A DNA stretch of 64,000 nt from Prevotella histicola JCM 15637 = DNF00424 (GTDB taxonomy: Bacteria; Bacteroidota; Bacteroidia; Bacteroidales; Bacteroidaceae), in the NCBI RefSeq assembly GCF_000613925.1, contig NZ_BAJX01000006.1, positions 1 to 64,000 on the forward strand, read 5' to 3'. Shown here one piece after another: positions 27,038-36,358 of the stretch. The notes below the pieces were generated by a model that did no database searches, had not been told where the DNA came from, and worked only from the letters and a program-made list of their open reading frames with translations. The position numbers and the translations under genes were made by a program. Every line of letters begins with the position of its first letter. Within the stretch, counting starts at the first letter, position 1.

Positions 27038-28125
27038 CTACTGTATACCGAATTTGTAAATAGTCTTTTGTGTATATTCTCTCCCAGGTTCTAATATAAC
27101 CGATGGGAAGTATGGGTGGTTGGGGCTATCTGGGAAATGCTGAGCCTCAAAGCAGATTGCACTGCGACGTGGGAAGGTTGCTCCATGTTGTCCTTTATAG
27201 CCATCGGCCCAATTGTCGGTATATACTTGTACTCCTGGTTCTGTAGTATATACTTCCATGGTCCTACCACTTTTAGGGTCTCTTATGCGTGCTGCAAAAG
27301 AGAGTTCACCTTCCTCTTTTTTGTTCAATACGAAGCAATGGTCGTAGCCAGAACCATGTCTTATTTGTTCATGGTCAGCATCTATATCTTGTCCTATAGG
27401 TTTTGGAGTTCGGAAGTCGAAAGGTGTTTCTGCAACTTTTAAAATCTCCCTGTAGGGATAGAGGTTTCATCTATTGGGAGAAAAAAGTCAGCATTTATTT
27501 GGCATTCTAGATCATCAATAGGCGGAGTTGGATTTGCTAAACCTGCTAGAGAAAAGAAGCCATGATGTGTAAGATTAATAATGGTCTTCTTATTGGTTTT
27601 CGCAGAATATTTAATGATTAGTTCATTGTTGTCTGTGAGTGTGTAGGCCACCCAAACATCAAGCTCACCAGTAAACCCCTCTTCTCCGTAGGGAGAAGTG
27701 TATTTTAAGACGATAGCATGTTCATTGATCTGTGTGGCATCCCATACTTTAGTGTTGAAACCGTTTTTCCCACCATGTAGTGAATTTGGTCCATTATTAA
27801 TAGGAAGAGAATAAACTTTTCCTTTTAATTGAAAACGCCCTTTAGCAATACGATTACCGTAGCGCCCAATAAGTGTTGAGAGATAGGGTTCTGGAGAGTC
27901 TATAACATCTTGTATGTTGTCATGGCCTTGAATAATGTTTGCTAAATTTCCTTTTCTGTCTGGGACCATGATGGCAACAATTGCTCCACCGTAATTGGTA
28001 ATGGCAACTTCATTGCCCTCCTTATTCCTTAAAATATACAAATCCGTTTTTTTCCCATTGACAGTGGTCTGGAAGTCTTCTTTCTTCAGACCACAAACTC
28101 GCTGTGTCTCTTCGGCATTTACCAT
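27038..28125 (-). pseudogene. galM: Aldose 1-epimerase (galactose mutarotase), one frameshift
   Basis: The reconstructed protein of about 362 residues converts alpha- and beta-galactose. The first part has ITNYGGAIVAIMVPDR, GRYGNRIAKGRF, NSLHGGKNGFNTKVWD (substrate-binding His) and INLTHHGFFSLAG with a second His. The frame is lost near 27448 (ACAGGGG expected, ACAGGG seen), after which the other frame gives GSGYDHCFVLNKKEEG, VYTTEPGVQVYTDN and CFEAQHFPDSPNH with the catalytic Glu region. Only one G is missing. It is the first gene of the operon, with its own promoter, followed by the transporter and galK. Confidence 0.88.
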
Positions 28126-28159
28126 GATGCTCGTTTTTAGTTACTAATGCTATATGGTG

Positions 28160-28191
28160 CAAAGTAACTAAAAATAAACGAAAATAGCAAA
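28160..28191 (-). promoter_or_regulatory. Promoter of the galM-transporter-galK operon
   Basis: On the minus strand, TTTG (28191-28188) is separated by 20 bases from TTACTTTG (28167-28160), which differs from TAnnTTTG at one base. A short inverted repeat covers the TTTG. Confidence 0.6.
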
Positions 28192-28201
28192 CTAATGTTT
28201 G
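28188..28201. promoter_or_regulatory. Possible operator palindrome at the gal promoter
   Basis: CAAAC-TAAT-GTTTG is a perfect inverted repeat of 5-bp arms that overlaps the -33 element of the gal promoter, where a repressor would block the polymerase. It is short, so chance occurrence is possible. Confidence 0.3.
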
Positions 28202-28266
28202 AAAATAATTTAGCGAAGGATGTTAAAAACAATTAATAGAAGACTATTTGATAATCACATATTTGT

Positions 28267-29553
28267 TTATATTTTTTCGCTTAAGAGGTCTGCTACAATA
28301 TAACTAGAGCCGCCTATAAAAATAAAATCCTCCTCTCCTGCATCTTTAAGTGCAGTCATATAAGCATCTTTAACAGTTTCATAACATTTTCCATCTAGTC
28401 CATACTCTTTTGCTTCTTCTGCTATTTTTTTTACAGGGAAGGCTCGTTTAGTGCTTGGTTGCGTCCAATAGAATGTCGCTTCTTTAGGGAGCATTCTCAT
28501 AACGGTATGTAAATCTTTATCATCAACCATACCAAAGATTATTCTTCTATGTTTACATGGTTGTTGTTTTATTTGTTGGGAAAGGTATTTCCAGCCTCCA
28601 GCGTTATGTCCTGTATCACAAATAACTAATGGATGTTCTTTTAGTTTTTGCCACCTACCCATTAAACCTGTTGTCTCGCAGACATTGGATAACCCCAGGG
28701 AAATACTTGTTACATCTTTGATTATTCCTTTATTATATAGATACATTGCTGCAGTAAGAACAGTATTTGTATTTTTTTCTTGGTATGTTCCACCAAGCTC
28801 CCCTTCTATGTCTCCGAAGAAACGTGTCTGATATTTAATGCCTCCATTTGGGAGAATGTGTGATGAAAGTAGGGCTGGAATATCCTCTGCAAAGGTTATG
28901 ACTGAATCCTTTTTCTGTGCCTTGGATTGAAAGACGACTCTAGTCTCAGGAACAGCTTCCCCAATGATAGTTGGTACTCCTTGTTTTATAATTCCTGCCT
29001 TTTCTCCTGCTATTTCTGCAAGAGAGTTGCCTAAGAACTGGGTATGATCGAGTGAAATGTTTGTAATAACAGATAGAATGGGGGTAATGATATTCGTGCA
29101 ATCTAACCTTCCTCCTAGGCCAACTTCTATGATTGCTATATCAACCTTTTGTTCTGCAAAGTACTTAAAAGCAAGTGCAGTGGTCAGTTCAAAAAAAGAA
29201 GGGTGTAGTGGCTCAAAGAAACTGCGCTCGTTCCTAACAAAGTCAATTACATATTGTTCTGGGATCATCTTGCCATTGACCTTGATACGTTCGCGAAAAT
29301 CTACGAGGTGCGGACTGGTATAAAGTCCTACTTTATAGCCTTCTGCTTGTAATATAGCAGCTAAAGAGTGAGAGCAGGATCCTTTTCCATTAGTTCCTGC
29401 TATGTGGATTGATAGAAAGTGTGTGTGAGGATGATTAAAGTGCTCATCTAAGGCTAAAGTGTTCTCTAATCCATCTTTGTACGCAGATGCTCCAATGTGT
29501 TCGAAAACGGGAGTACTGTTATATAGATATTCTATTGTTTCTTGGTAATTCAT
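28267..29553 (-). CDS. folC: Folylpolyglutamate synthase / dihydrofolate synthase
   Basis: The 428-residue Mur-ligase-family enzyme has the ATP-binding loop HIAGTNGKGSCSHSLA (about 50-65), SPHLVDFRERIKVNG, the IIEVGLGGRLDCTN metal-binding region (about 140-153), NISLDHTQFLGNSLAEIAGEKAGI and a C-terminal domain with CDTGHNAGGW. It joins glutamate to dihydropteroate and extends polyglutamate tails on folates. Length is normal. It stands between the gal operon promoter and the dnaJ terminator, so it has its own transcript; a weak TCTATTTG about 30 bases upstream may be its promoter. Confidence 0.95.
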   Translation of the reverse strand: MNYQETIEYLYNSTPVFEHIGASAYKDGLENTLALDEHFNHPHTHFLSIHIAGTNGKGSCSHSLAAILQAEGYKVGLYTSPHLVDFRERIKVNGKMIPEQYVIDFVRNERSFFEPLHPSFFELTTALAFKYFAEQKVDIAIIEVGLGGRLDCTNIITPILSVITNISLDHTQFLGNSLAEIAGEKAGIIKQGVPTIIGEAVPETRVVFQSKAQKKDSVITFAEDIPALLSSHILPNGGIKYQTRFFGDIEGELGGTYQEKNTNTVLTAAMYLYNKGIIKDVTSISLGLSNVCETTGLMGRWQKLKEHPLVICDTGHNAGGWKYLSQQIKQQPCKHRRIIFGMVDDKDLHTVMRMLPKEATFYWTQPSTKRAFPVKKIAEEAKEYGLDGKCYETVKDAYMTALKDAGEEDFIFIGGSSYIVADLLSEKI

Positions 29554-29594
29554 TTAGGTGTTCCAATTTGAGTGTTGTGTGCAAATAGATAATA

Positions 29595-29626
29595 AGCCCC
29601 ATTAGCCAGATCTGACTAATGGAGCT
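29595..29626 (-). terminator. Terminator downstream of dnaJ
   Basis: In minus-strand RNA the arms 29626-29616 and 29605-29595 pair over 11 positions, one of them G-U, followed by UUAUUAU. Confidence 0.6.
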
Positions 29627-29670
29627 GTATTATTTTATGCAATTAGATTTATGTAATTCATTATGTGGTG

Positions 29671-30831
29671 TTAGCTAAAAAGTTTCTTGAAGTTTTCAAA
29701 GATAGAGTGTTTTGTTGTTATATCACCCTGGAAGTTTTCACTTTCACGAAATTCTTCTATGGCTTTTTTCTCAGTCTTACTTAATGTCTTTGGGACAAAG
29801 ACACTGATGTGTACCACTAAGTCGCCTATTCCATTTCCGTATCCTTGGACAGCAGGTAGTCCTTTGCCACGAAGGCGAAGGGTCTTTCCTGGCTGAGTTC
29901 CAGGTTCTATCTTAATCTTTACTTTGTTATTGTCTATAGTTGGAATCTCAACTTGTCCACCCAAGGTAGCGGTAGGAAAATCAAGAAGAAGATTGTAGAT
30001 AACGTTTTGTCCGTCACGAATAAAAGTATCATTTGGCTCTTCCTCTATATATACCTGAATGTTACCAGTAATTCCATTATGTTTCCCTGCATTTCCTTTA
30101 CCTGGAACATTTACAACCATGCCCTCTGCAACGCCTGCGGGGATCTTTATTTCAACGACTTCTTCACCCTTTACTATTCCTTCTCCATGACAATGAGTAC
30201 ATTTATTTTTTATAATTGTACCTTCACCGTTACATACATGGCATGCTATTTGAGTTTGCATCATACCAAAGATACTCTGTTGTGTGCGAATCTCCACACC
30301 AGAGCCATGACAATTAGGACAAGTCTCGGTATCATTTCCATTCTCAGCTCCTGTACCGTGGCAATGCTCACATACAATATCTTTGCGAACCTTGAACTTC
30401 TTTGTTACCCCAGTTGCTACTTCTTGTAATGAAAGACTTACCTTCAAGCGTAAGTCTGCACCACGATATTTAGGGGCTTGCCTACTACTTCCTCCGAAAC
30501 CACTAAAGCCACCACTATGTCCACCGAATACATCGCCAAACATAGAGAAAATATCATCCATAGAGAAGCCCCCAGCACTACCAAATGGACTCTCCCCAAA
30601 GCCTCCGCCTGGAACGTCAAACCCGAACTGGTCGTATTGTTGTCGCTTCTTAGAATCATGTAAAACATCATAAGCTTCAGCCGCCTCTTTGAATTTGGCT
30701 TCAGCTTCTGTATCTCCAGGGTTACGGTCAGGATGATACTTGATAGCAAGTTTTCTATATGCTATTTTTATCTCACTATCAGTGGCAGTCTTACTGACAC
30801 CTAGTACCTCATAGTAATCTCTCTTTGCCAT
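29671..30831 (-). CDS. dnaJ: Chaperone DnaJ (Hsp40)
   Basis: The 386-residue protein has all regions of a class A J-protein: the J-domain ([18 protein letters not shown], with HPD at about residue 34), a Gly/Phe-rich linker (about 75-125), four CxxCxGxG zinc repeats ([32 protein letters not shown]) and the substrate-binding C-terminal domain. It delivers unfolded proteins to DnaK and stimulates its ATPase. It follows grpE by 29 bases and forms a grpE-dnaJ operon; dnaK is not nearby. No CIRCE-type inverted repeat is evident. Confidence 0.98.
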   Translation of the reverse strand: MAKRDYYEVLGVSKTATDSEIKIAYRKLAIKYHPDRNPGDTEAEAKFKEAAEAYDVLHDSKKRQQYDQFGFDVPGGGFGESPFGSAGGFSMDDIFSMFGDVFGGHSGGFSGFGGSSRQAPKYRGADLRLKVSLSLQEVATGVTKKFKVRKDIVCEHCHGTGAENGNDTETCPNCHGSGVEIRTQQSIFGMMQTQIACHVCNGEGTIIKNKCTHCHGEGIVKGEEVVEIKIPAGVAEGMVVNVPGKGNAGKHNGITGNIQVYIEEEPNDTFIRDGQNVIYNLLLDFPTATLGGQVEIPTIDNNKVKIKIEPGTQPGKTLRLRGKGLPAVQGYGNGIGDLVVHISVFVPKTLSKTEKKAIEEFRESENFQGDITTKHSIFENFKKLFS

Positions 30832-30860
30832 GTTGTATATGACTATTGAAGGTTTAGTCT

Positions 30861-31436
30861 TTATTGTCCTACGGCTACCTTCGCATGACGGATAACCTTA
30901 TCATTAAGTTTATAACCAGTTTGTACACAATCTATCACTTTGCCTTTTTTGTCATCTCCCATACCTGGAACCATTGCTATGGCTTCGTGATAATCAACAT
31001 TGAAGTCTGCATCATCGGTTTCAATCTTATTAACTCCTAATGTCTCTAATGCTTTAAGGAATTTCTTGAAGATAAGGTCAAATCCTTCTTTGATAGTTTT
31101 TGGATCTTCTGTCTTGTCTGCAAGTGCGCGCTCAAAGTCATCTAGAATAGGGAGAATGGTTGAAATCGTCTTTTCGCTTCCGTTGAGGATCAGTTCCGAC
31201 TTCTCTTTTAGCGTACGCTTTTTGTAATTGTCGAATTCTGCAGCTAAGCGAATATATTTATCTTTCCACTTCTCGGCCTCTTCTTGTACTATTGTTAACG
31301 GATCTGTTTCCTCTTTATCTTCTGATTCCTTGTTGGACTTCTCGGGCTGATTCTCTTTGTCGTTAAAAGCTGAGTCTTTACTATTTTGATCCAGCTCTTC
31401 CCCTTCTATATTTATTTTCTTTTCGTTCTTGCTCAT
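30861..31436 (-). CDS. grpE: Nucleotide exchange factor GrpE
   Basis: The 191-residue protein has the GrpE layout: an acidic, disordered N-terminus (about 1-50), a long helix ([19 protein letters not shown], about 57-75) that forms the dimer coiled coil, and a C-terminal beta domain with the conserved [20 protein letters not shown] and [16 protein letters not shown]. It releases ADP from DnaK. It precedes dnaJ in the same operon. The ABC-F gene ends 48 bases upstream, with a small ATGGCATA/TATGCCAT hairpin (31455-31483) between them. Confidence 0.97.
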   Translation of the reverse strand: MSKNEKKINIEGEELDQNSKDSAFNDKENQPEKSNKESEDKEETDPLTIVQEEAEKWKDKYIRLAAEFDNYKKRTLKEKSELILNGSEKTISTILPILDDFERALADKTEDPKTIKEGFDLIFKKFLKALETLGVNKIETDDADFNVDYHEAIAMVPGMGDDKKGKVIDCVQTGYKLNDKVIRHAKVAVGQ

Positions 31437-31454
31437 TTTTTATTATCATTTATT

Positions 31455-31483
31455 ATGGCATATAGTTACAAATTGTATGCCAT
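31455..31483 (-). promoter_or_regulatory. Hairpin between the ABC-F gene and grpE
   Basis: ATGGCATA (31455-31462) pairs with TATGCCAT (31476-31483). It fills most of the 48-base gap and could act as a weak terminator or RNA-processing site. Confidence 0.4.
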
Positions 31484-31484
31484 A

Positions 31485-33110
<1,626 letters not shown>

Positions 33111-33134
33111 TTACCTTATTATATAATTTGTGTG

Positions 33135-33142
33135 CAAAGGTA
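33135..33142 (-). promoter_or_regulatory. TACCTTTG -7 element for the ABC-F gene
   Basis: TACCTTTG on the minus strand fits TAnnTTTG, 33 bases upstream of the start codon. Confidence 0.6.
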
Positions 33143-33356
33143 CTACTTTTTATTTTATTAACCAAAAGAGAATAGCAAAGACCCTATTATCCAAACGTTA
33201 CTCCTACACCCTCCTATGACTCCCTATGGGCGGAGAAAACCAGAATATATCAATAATGTTTGGTATGGGTTGGATTGATATTGTTAAACTAGGAGAGATT
33301 TTTCTTTAGAGATATAATATTAAGAAATAGATTAATCTGTTTTTCGTATAATCTGT

Positions 33357-33387
33357 CTTGTTTTGTCTTTTATTCTTTGTACTTTTG
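33357..33387 (+). promoter_or_regulatory. Promoter of the RluA-type gene (CTTG-N19-TACTTTTG)
   Basis: CTTG (33357-33360) and TACTTTTG (33380-33387) are spaced by 19 bases. The preferred ATG is only four bases after the -7 element, so the transcript would be leaderless or nearly so. Confidence 0.6.
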
Positions 33388-33391
33388 CAGC

Positions 33392-34282
33392 ATGATAAGA
33401 AAGAATCCATACGCAGAAGAGAAGTATACGCACTACAGAGTAGGGGAGGATAAGCCTTTGCTTGAATGGTTGCTGGCGAACTTGAAGGAAAGTAAAAGCA
33501 AGGTGAAGGCAACACTGCAGAACCGTGGAATAAAGGTGAATGGTAAGTGTGTGACTCAGTTTGATCATCCTTTGCATCCAGGTGATAGGGTGTCGGTCAG
33601 TAAGAGTAAGAAGAATGATCAGTTTCATAATCGCTTCGTGAAGATTGTTTATGAGGATCGCTTTCTGGTTGTGATAGAGAAAAACATTGGTATATTATCC
33701 ATGGCGGCTGGTCATTCAGCTCTGAATGTGAAGACCGTGCTGGATGATTATTTCCATCGTACTCGTCAGAAGTGTACGGCACATGTTGTTCATCGGCTCG
33801 ATCGTGATACCTCTGGGCTTATGATCTATGCTAAGGATATGCAGACGGAGCAGCTTTTAGAGCATGACTGGCATAATATTGTTTATGACCGTCGTTATGT
33901 CGCTGTGGTCAGTGGTGAAATGGAGCATGACGAGGGAACGATTGCCAACTGGCTAAAAGATAACAAAGCCTATGTTACTTACAGTTCGCCCGTTGACAAT
34001 GGCGGGAAGTATGCCGTTACGCACTTTCATGTTTTGGATCGTACTGTGTCGCACAGTCTTGTTGAATATCGTCTTGAGACAGGGCGTAAGAACCAGATTC
34101 GTGTTCATTCTGCCGATATGGGGCATCCTGTCTGCGGGGATGTCAAGTATGGTAATGGTGACGACCCACTGCATCGGCTCTGTCTTCATGCCTATGTTCT
34201 TTGTTTCTATCATCCTGTGACGCATCAGCGTATGGAGTTCGAGACTCCTATCCCTGCGGTTTTCAGACATTTGTTTAAGTAA
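33392..34282 (+). CDS. RluA-family pseudouridine synthase
   Basis: The 296-residue protein begins with an S4-like RNA-binding stretch (LLEWLLANLKESKSKVKATLQNRGIKVNG, about 20-50) and then has the synthase core with the catalytic motif VVHRLDRDTSGLMIYAK (about 128-144, Asp in HRLDR). Later come YRLETGRKNQIRVHSADMGHPVCGD, as in RluA/RluC/RluD enzymes. It isomerises uridine to pseudouridine in rRNA or tRNA; the target site cannot be assigned. The start at 33392 is preferred over an upstream ATG at 33377 that would overlap the promoter. A 51-codon membrane-protein gene follows 14 bases later. Confidence 0.92.
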   Translation: MIRKNPYAEEKYTHYRVGEDKPLLEWLLANLKESKSKVKATLQNRGIKVNGKCVTQFDHPLHPGDRVSVSKSKKNDQFHNRFVKIVYEDRFLVVIEKNIGILSMAAGHSALNVKTVLDDYFHRTRQKCTAHVVHRLDRDTSGLMIYAKDMQTEQLLEHDWHNIVYDRRYVAVVSGEMEHDEGTIANWLKDNKAYVTYSSPVDNGGKYAVTHFHVLDRTVSHSLVEYRLETGRKNQIRVHSADMGHPVCGDVKYGNGDDPLHRLCLHAYVLCFYHPVTHQRMEFETPIPAVFRHLFK

Positions 34283-34296
34283 AAAGAAAATAGTCT

Positions 34297-34452
34297 ATGG
34301 AGAATATACAGTATTTCATGGCATTGCTTGCAGTTCTTGTGGTTGGTGTTTTTCTTATTAAGAAGATAACTGGTTGCATCTTTCGGATTGTTATTGCCGT
34401 TATTATGCTGGCAATTATAGGGTGGGCTTTGACAGTCTTACACCTCCTTTAG
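34297..34452 (+). CDS. 51-residue hydrophobic membrane protein
   Basis: A short frame starts at ATG 34297, 14 bases after the RluA-type gene, and ends at TAG 34450-34452 just before a terminator. The peptide has two hydrophobic helices (FMALLAVLVVGVFLI and FRIVIAVIMLAIIGWALTVL) separated by KKITGC. The KK-x-T-x-C turn reminds me of short conserved Bacteroidales membrane proteins, but I cannot name a family. Its placement inside the transcript, immediately ahead of the hairpin, supports a real gene. Function unknown. Confidence 0.6.
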   Translation: MENIQYFMALLAVLVVGVFLIKKITGCIFRIVIAVIMLAIIGWALTVLHLL

Positions 34453-34470
34453 CTTATAAGGTTATAAAAG

Positions 34471-34506
34471 GATAATCCTCTCGGTTATGGTGCTGAGAGG
34501 ATTATC
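34471..34506. terminator. Bidirectional terminator, small membrane protein / FecR gene
   Basis: GATAATCCTCTC (34471-34482) pairs perfectly with 34495-34506, then a T-run follows on the plus strand. The second arm overlaps the last codons of the minus-strand FecR-type gene, so one hairpin serves both convergent genes. Confidence 0.8.
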
Positions 34507-35462
34507 TTTTTCCCTTCTATTGTGTATTTGAAGGAGATTGTAAATGCAAGTCCGTTTAATACAGTCCGTATATCGGAACTTTTCTTTATGACGCCGCTGT
34601 AAGTCTTTTGATTGTTCAGTGACGAGTCAACCGTAACATTCACATCATATAGTTGTTCAATAATCTGTGCTATCTGTATTATATTCAGATTCTCAAACGG
34701 AACCATGTTATCACGCCATGCGGCTTCAACTGGTGTGTATTCCTTTTTAGTCTGAATAGATTTGCTATTCTTATTGATAGTTGCCTTTTGATTAGGATGA
34801 AGGATAACTTTTCCTTCATGGTTCAGTCCTGTTACCTCTAAGCGTCCTTCAATCAAACTAATCTCTTCATTCCCATTCTTTCCATGTTCATTGAAGTTGA
34901 ATGTAGTTCCTAAGACACGTGCTGTAGCCCCGTTACTGCTTACAATAAATGGCTTTTCAGGGTTCTTGGTCACTTTGAAAAGAGCTTCTCCTTTTATGTT
35001 AACCCTTCTCTCTTCGCCATCAAAGTCTTTGTTATAGCTTATGGAAGCTCCTTTGTTAAGCCAGACTACAGAATTATCAGGGAGCGTAATGTGCTGTATG
35101 TTGTCTTGTGCTGCAACGGTAATATATTCCTTTGAACGGTGAAGATAAGTAAACATTCCTCCTCCTACCATTAGGACAACAAGGAAGATTGCTGCATACT
35201 TTATTATGTTGTGTAAATTCAAATGGTGTTCCTTTGTTTCTTCCTTGGCAATTTTATTGAATAGTTTTTCTTCTGCCTTAGAGATTTTCTCCTGTGTCGC
35301 AAGTGGATTAGGCTTACCTATATGATAGATAAGCTCTTCTCCAAATACTCTTTTGGAATTTTCTTCAGAGAGTTCTAACCATTTTGCCAGTTGTTCCATT
35401 TCTTTGTCATTGGCCTTCCCAGCAAGATAGTCTTTGATAATTTTGTTATTTATTTTATTCAT
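34485..35462 (-). CDS. FecR-type anti-sigma factor
   Basis: The 325-residue protein has a cytoplasmic N-terminus of about 85 residues (DYLAGKANDKEMEQLAKWL), one membrane helix (YAAIFLVVLMVGGGMFTYL, about 89-107) and a periplasmic FecR domain (HITLPDNSVVWLNKGASISYN, RRVNIKGEALFKVTKNPEKPFIV) ending with the C-terminal DUF4974-like part (FENLNIIQIAQIIEQLYDVNV). It should hold the adjacent ECF sigma factor until the TonB-dependent receptor is occupied. It is 118 bases downstream of the sigma gene. Confidence 0.92.
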   Translation of the reverse strand: MNKINNKIIKDYLAGKANDKEMEQLAKWLELSEENSKRVFGEELIYHIGKPNPLATQEKISKAEEKLFNKIAKEETKEHHLNLHNIIKYAAIFLVVLMVGGGMFTYLHRSKEYITVAAQDNIQHITLPDNSVVWLNKGASISYNKDFDGEERRVNIKGEALFKVTKNPEKPFIVSSNGATARVLGTTFNFNEHGKNGNEEISLIEGRLEVTGLNHEGKVILHPNQKATINKNSKSIQTKKEYTPVEAAWRDNMVPFENLNIIQIAQIIEQLYDVNVTVDSSLNNQKTYSGVIKKSSDIRTVLNGLAFTISFKYTIEGKKIILSAP

Positions 35463-35580
35463 AGTCCAAATTCTTTTTGCACTGTGTTGTTAAAGAAGAG
35501 CATAGACAGTGTCATGAGGTACACTCACAGTAATAACAATTTTCCTAAGAGTTTTACTTAATTATAAGTAATAAAAAATG

Positions 35581-36114
35581 TTATAGGGCGTAAACTTTGT
35601 CTTTTAGTCTTTCACGCAATGCTTTTATGGCTTTATAGAGATGAACCTCTACCGTACGAATAGAGATGCCTAACTGTTCTGCAATCTCTTTGTTCTTCTT
35701 GTCGTGTTGGTAGCTGAGAATAAATACCTCACGGCATTTACCAGGGAGCTCGTCAATAGCATCATTGATTTGTTTGCGTAGTTCAATGCTCTCAATATAG
35801 TCCATGACATTATTCTTCTCTGGATTATAAAAGTCTAGTTTAAGGCTCTCGACCTTTTTTACACTATCGGAGTAATTGTTCACAACAGCTTGGTGCTTTA
35901 GAATATTTAAAGAGCGTGTGTAGACAATGCGATAGAGAAAAGCTTTTATATGTCCTTCATCTTCAATGTTGTCTTGGTATTTCCACAGTTCCATAAAAGC
36001 CTCCTGTACTATATCCTCTGCTTCATCGGCATTGACAAGGCGTGAAGCGTAGAAGGTAAGTGCTGGATATGTCTCTCTGAATAACTGTCTAAACCTTTGC
36101 TCTGGTAACTCCAT
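35581..36114 (-). CDS. ECF-type RNA polymerase sigma factor
   Basis: The 177-residue protein has sigma region 2 (FYASRLVNADEAEDIVQEAFMELWKYQ, about 17-43) and region 4 with a helix-turn-helix (LPGKCREVFILSYQHDKKNKEIAEQL and GISIRTVEVHLYKAIKALRERL, about 122-169), and nothing between but a short linker. It belongs to the FecI-like Bacteroidetes group that works with FecR anti-sigma factors to switch on SusC/SusD operons. It is divergent from the SusC gene that starts at 36359, the probable main target. Confidence 0.94.
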   Translation of the reverse strand: MELPEQRFRQLFRETYPALTFYASRLVNADEAEDIVQEAFMELWKYQDNIEDEGHIKAFLYRIVYTRSLNILKHQAVVNNYSDSVKKVESLKLDFYNPEKNNVMDYIESIELRKQINDAIDELPGKCREVFILSYQHDKKNKEIAEQLGISIRTVEVHLYKAIKALRERLKDKVYAL

Positions 36115-36180
36115 AATCGAAAGTCTTATCGAAATCTTAGTGTTTGTTAGCAGCTGTCTTGGCTCTTATTTTAGTTCGTA

Positions 36181-36195
36181 CACTTCTTAGAAGTG
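36181..36195. promoter_or_regulatory. Short palindrome near the sigma-factor transcription start
   Basis: CACTTCT-T-AGAAGTG is a perfect 7-bp inverted repeat just downstream of the minus-strand -7 element, roughly at the expected transcription start. It might be an operator or a 5'-end stabilising stem. Confidence 0.3.
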
Positions 36196-36198
36196 GTA

Positions 36199-36206
36199 CA
36201 AAGATA
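36199..36206 (-). promoter_or_regulatory. TATCTTTG -7 element for the sigma factor gene
   Basis: TATCTTTG on the minus strand fits the housekeeping TAnnTTTG, so the sigma/anti-sigma pair is probably made constitutively. Confidence 0.55.
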
Positions 36207-36292
36207 CAGTATTAAATACTTGTTAGGCATAATGTTGGGTTAATTTATGTGAAATGGTGTACTTGTCTCTATATCTAATAAGTATAAATGCT

Positions 36293-36300
36293 TATCTTTG
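36293..36300 (+). promoter_or_regulatory. TATCTTTG -7-like element upstream of the first SusC gene
   Basis: TATCTTTG lies 58 bases before the SusC start. No -33 TTTG is at the usual distance. An ECF-dependent promoter would not need this motif and I cannot identify one by eye. Confidence 0.4.
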
Positions 36301-36358
36301 TAATGTTAATTTCAAAGTTTTGGCTGAGTTCTAATCAGACAGTTATAGAAACCTAAAT

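Noticed and set aside
21627..27448. Phase variation as an explanation for the frameshifts in tkt, transporter and galM
   Set aside because: The G runs are two to four bases long, too short for slipped-strand switching, and housekeeping genes are not typical targets.
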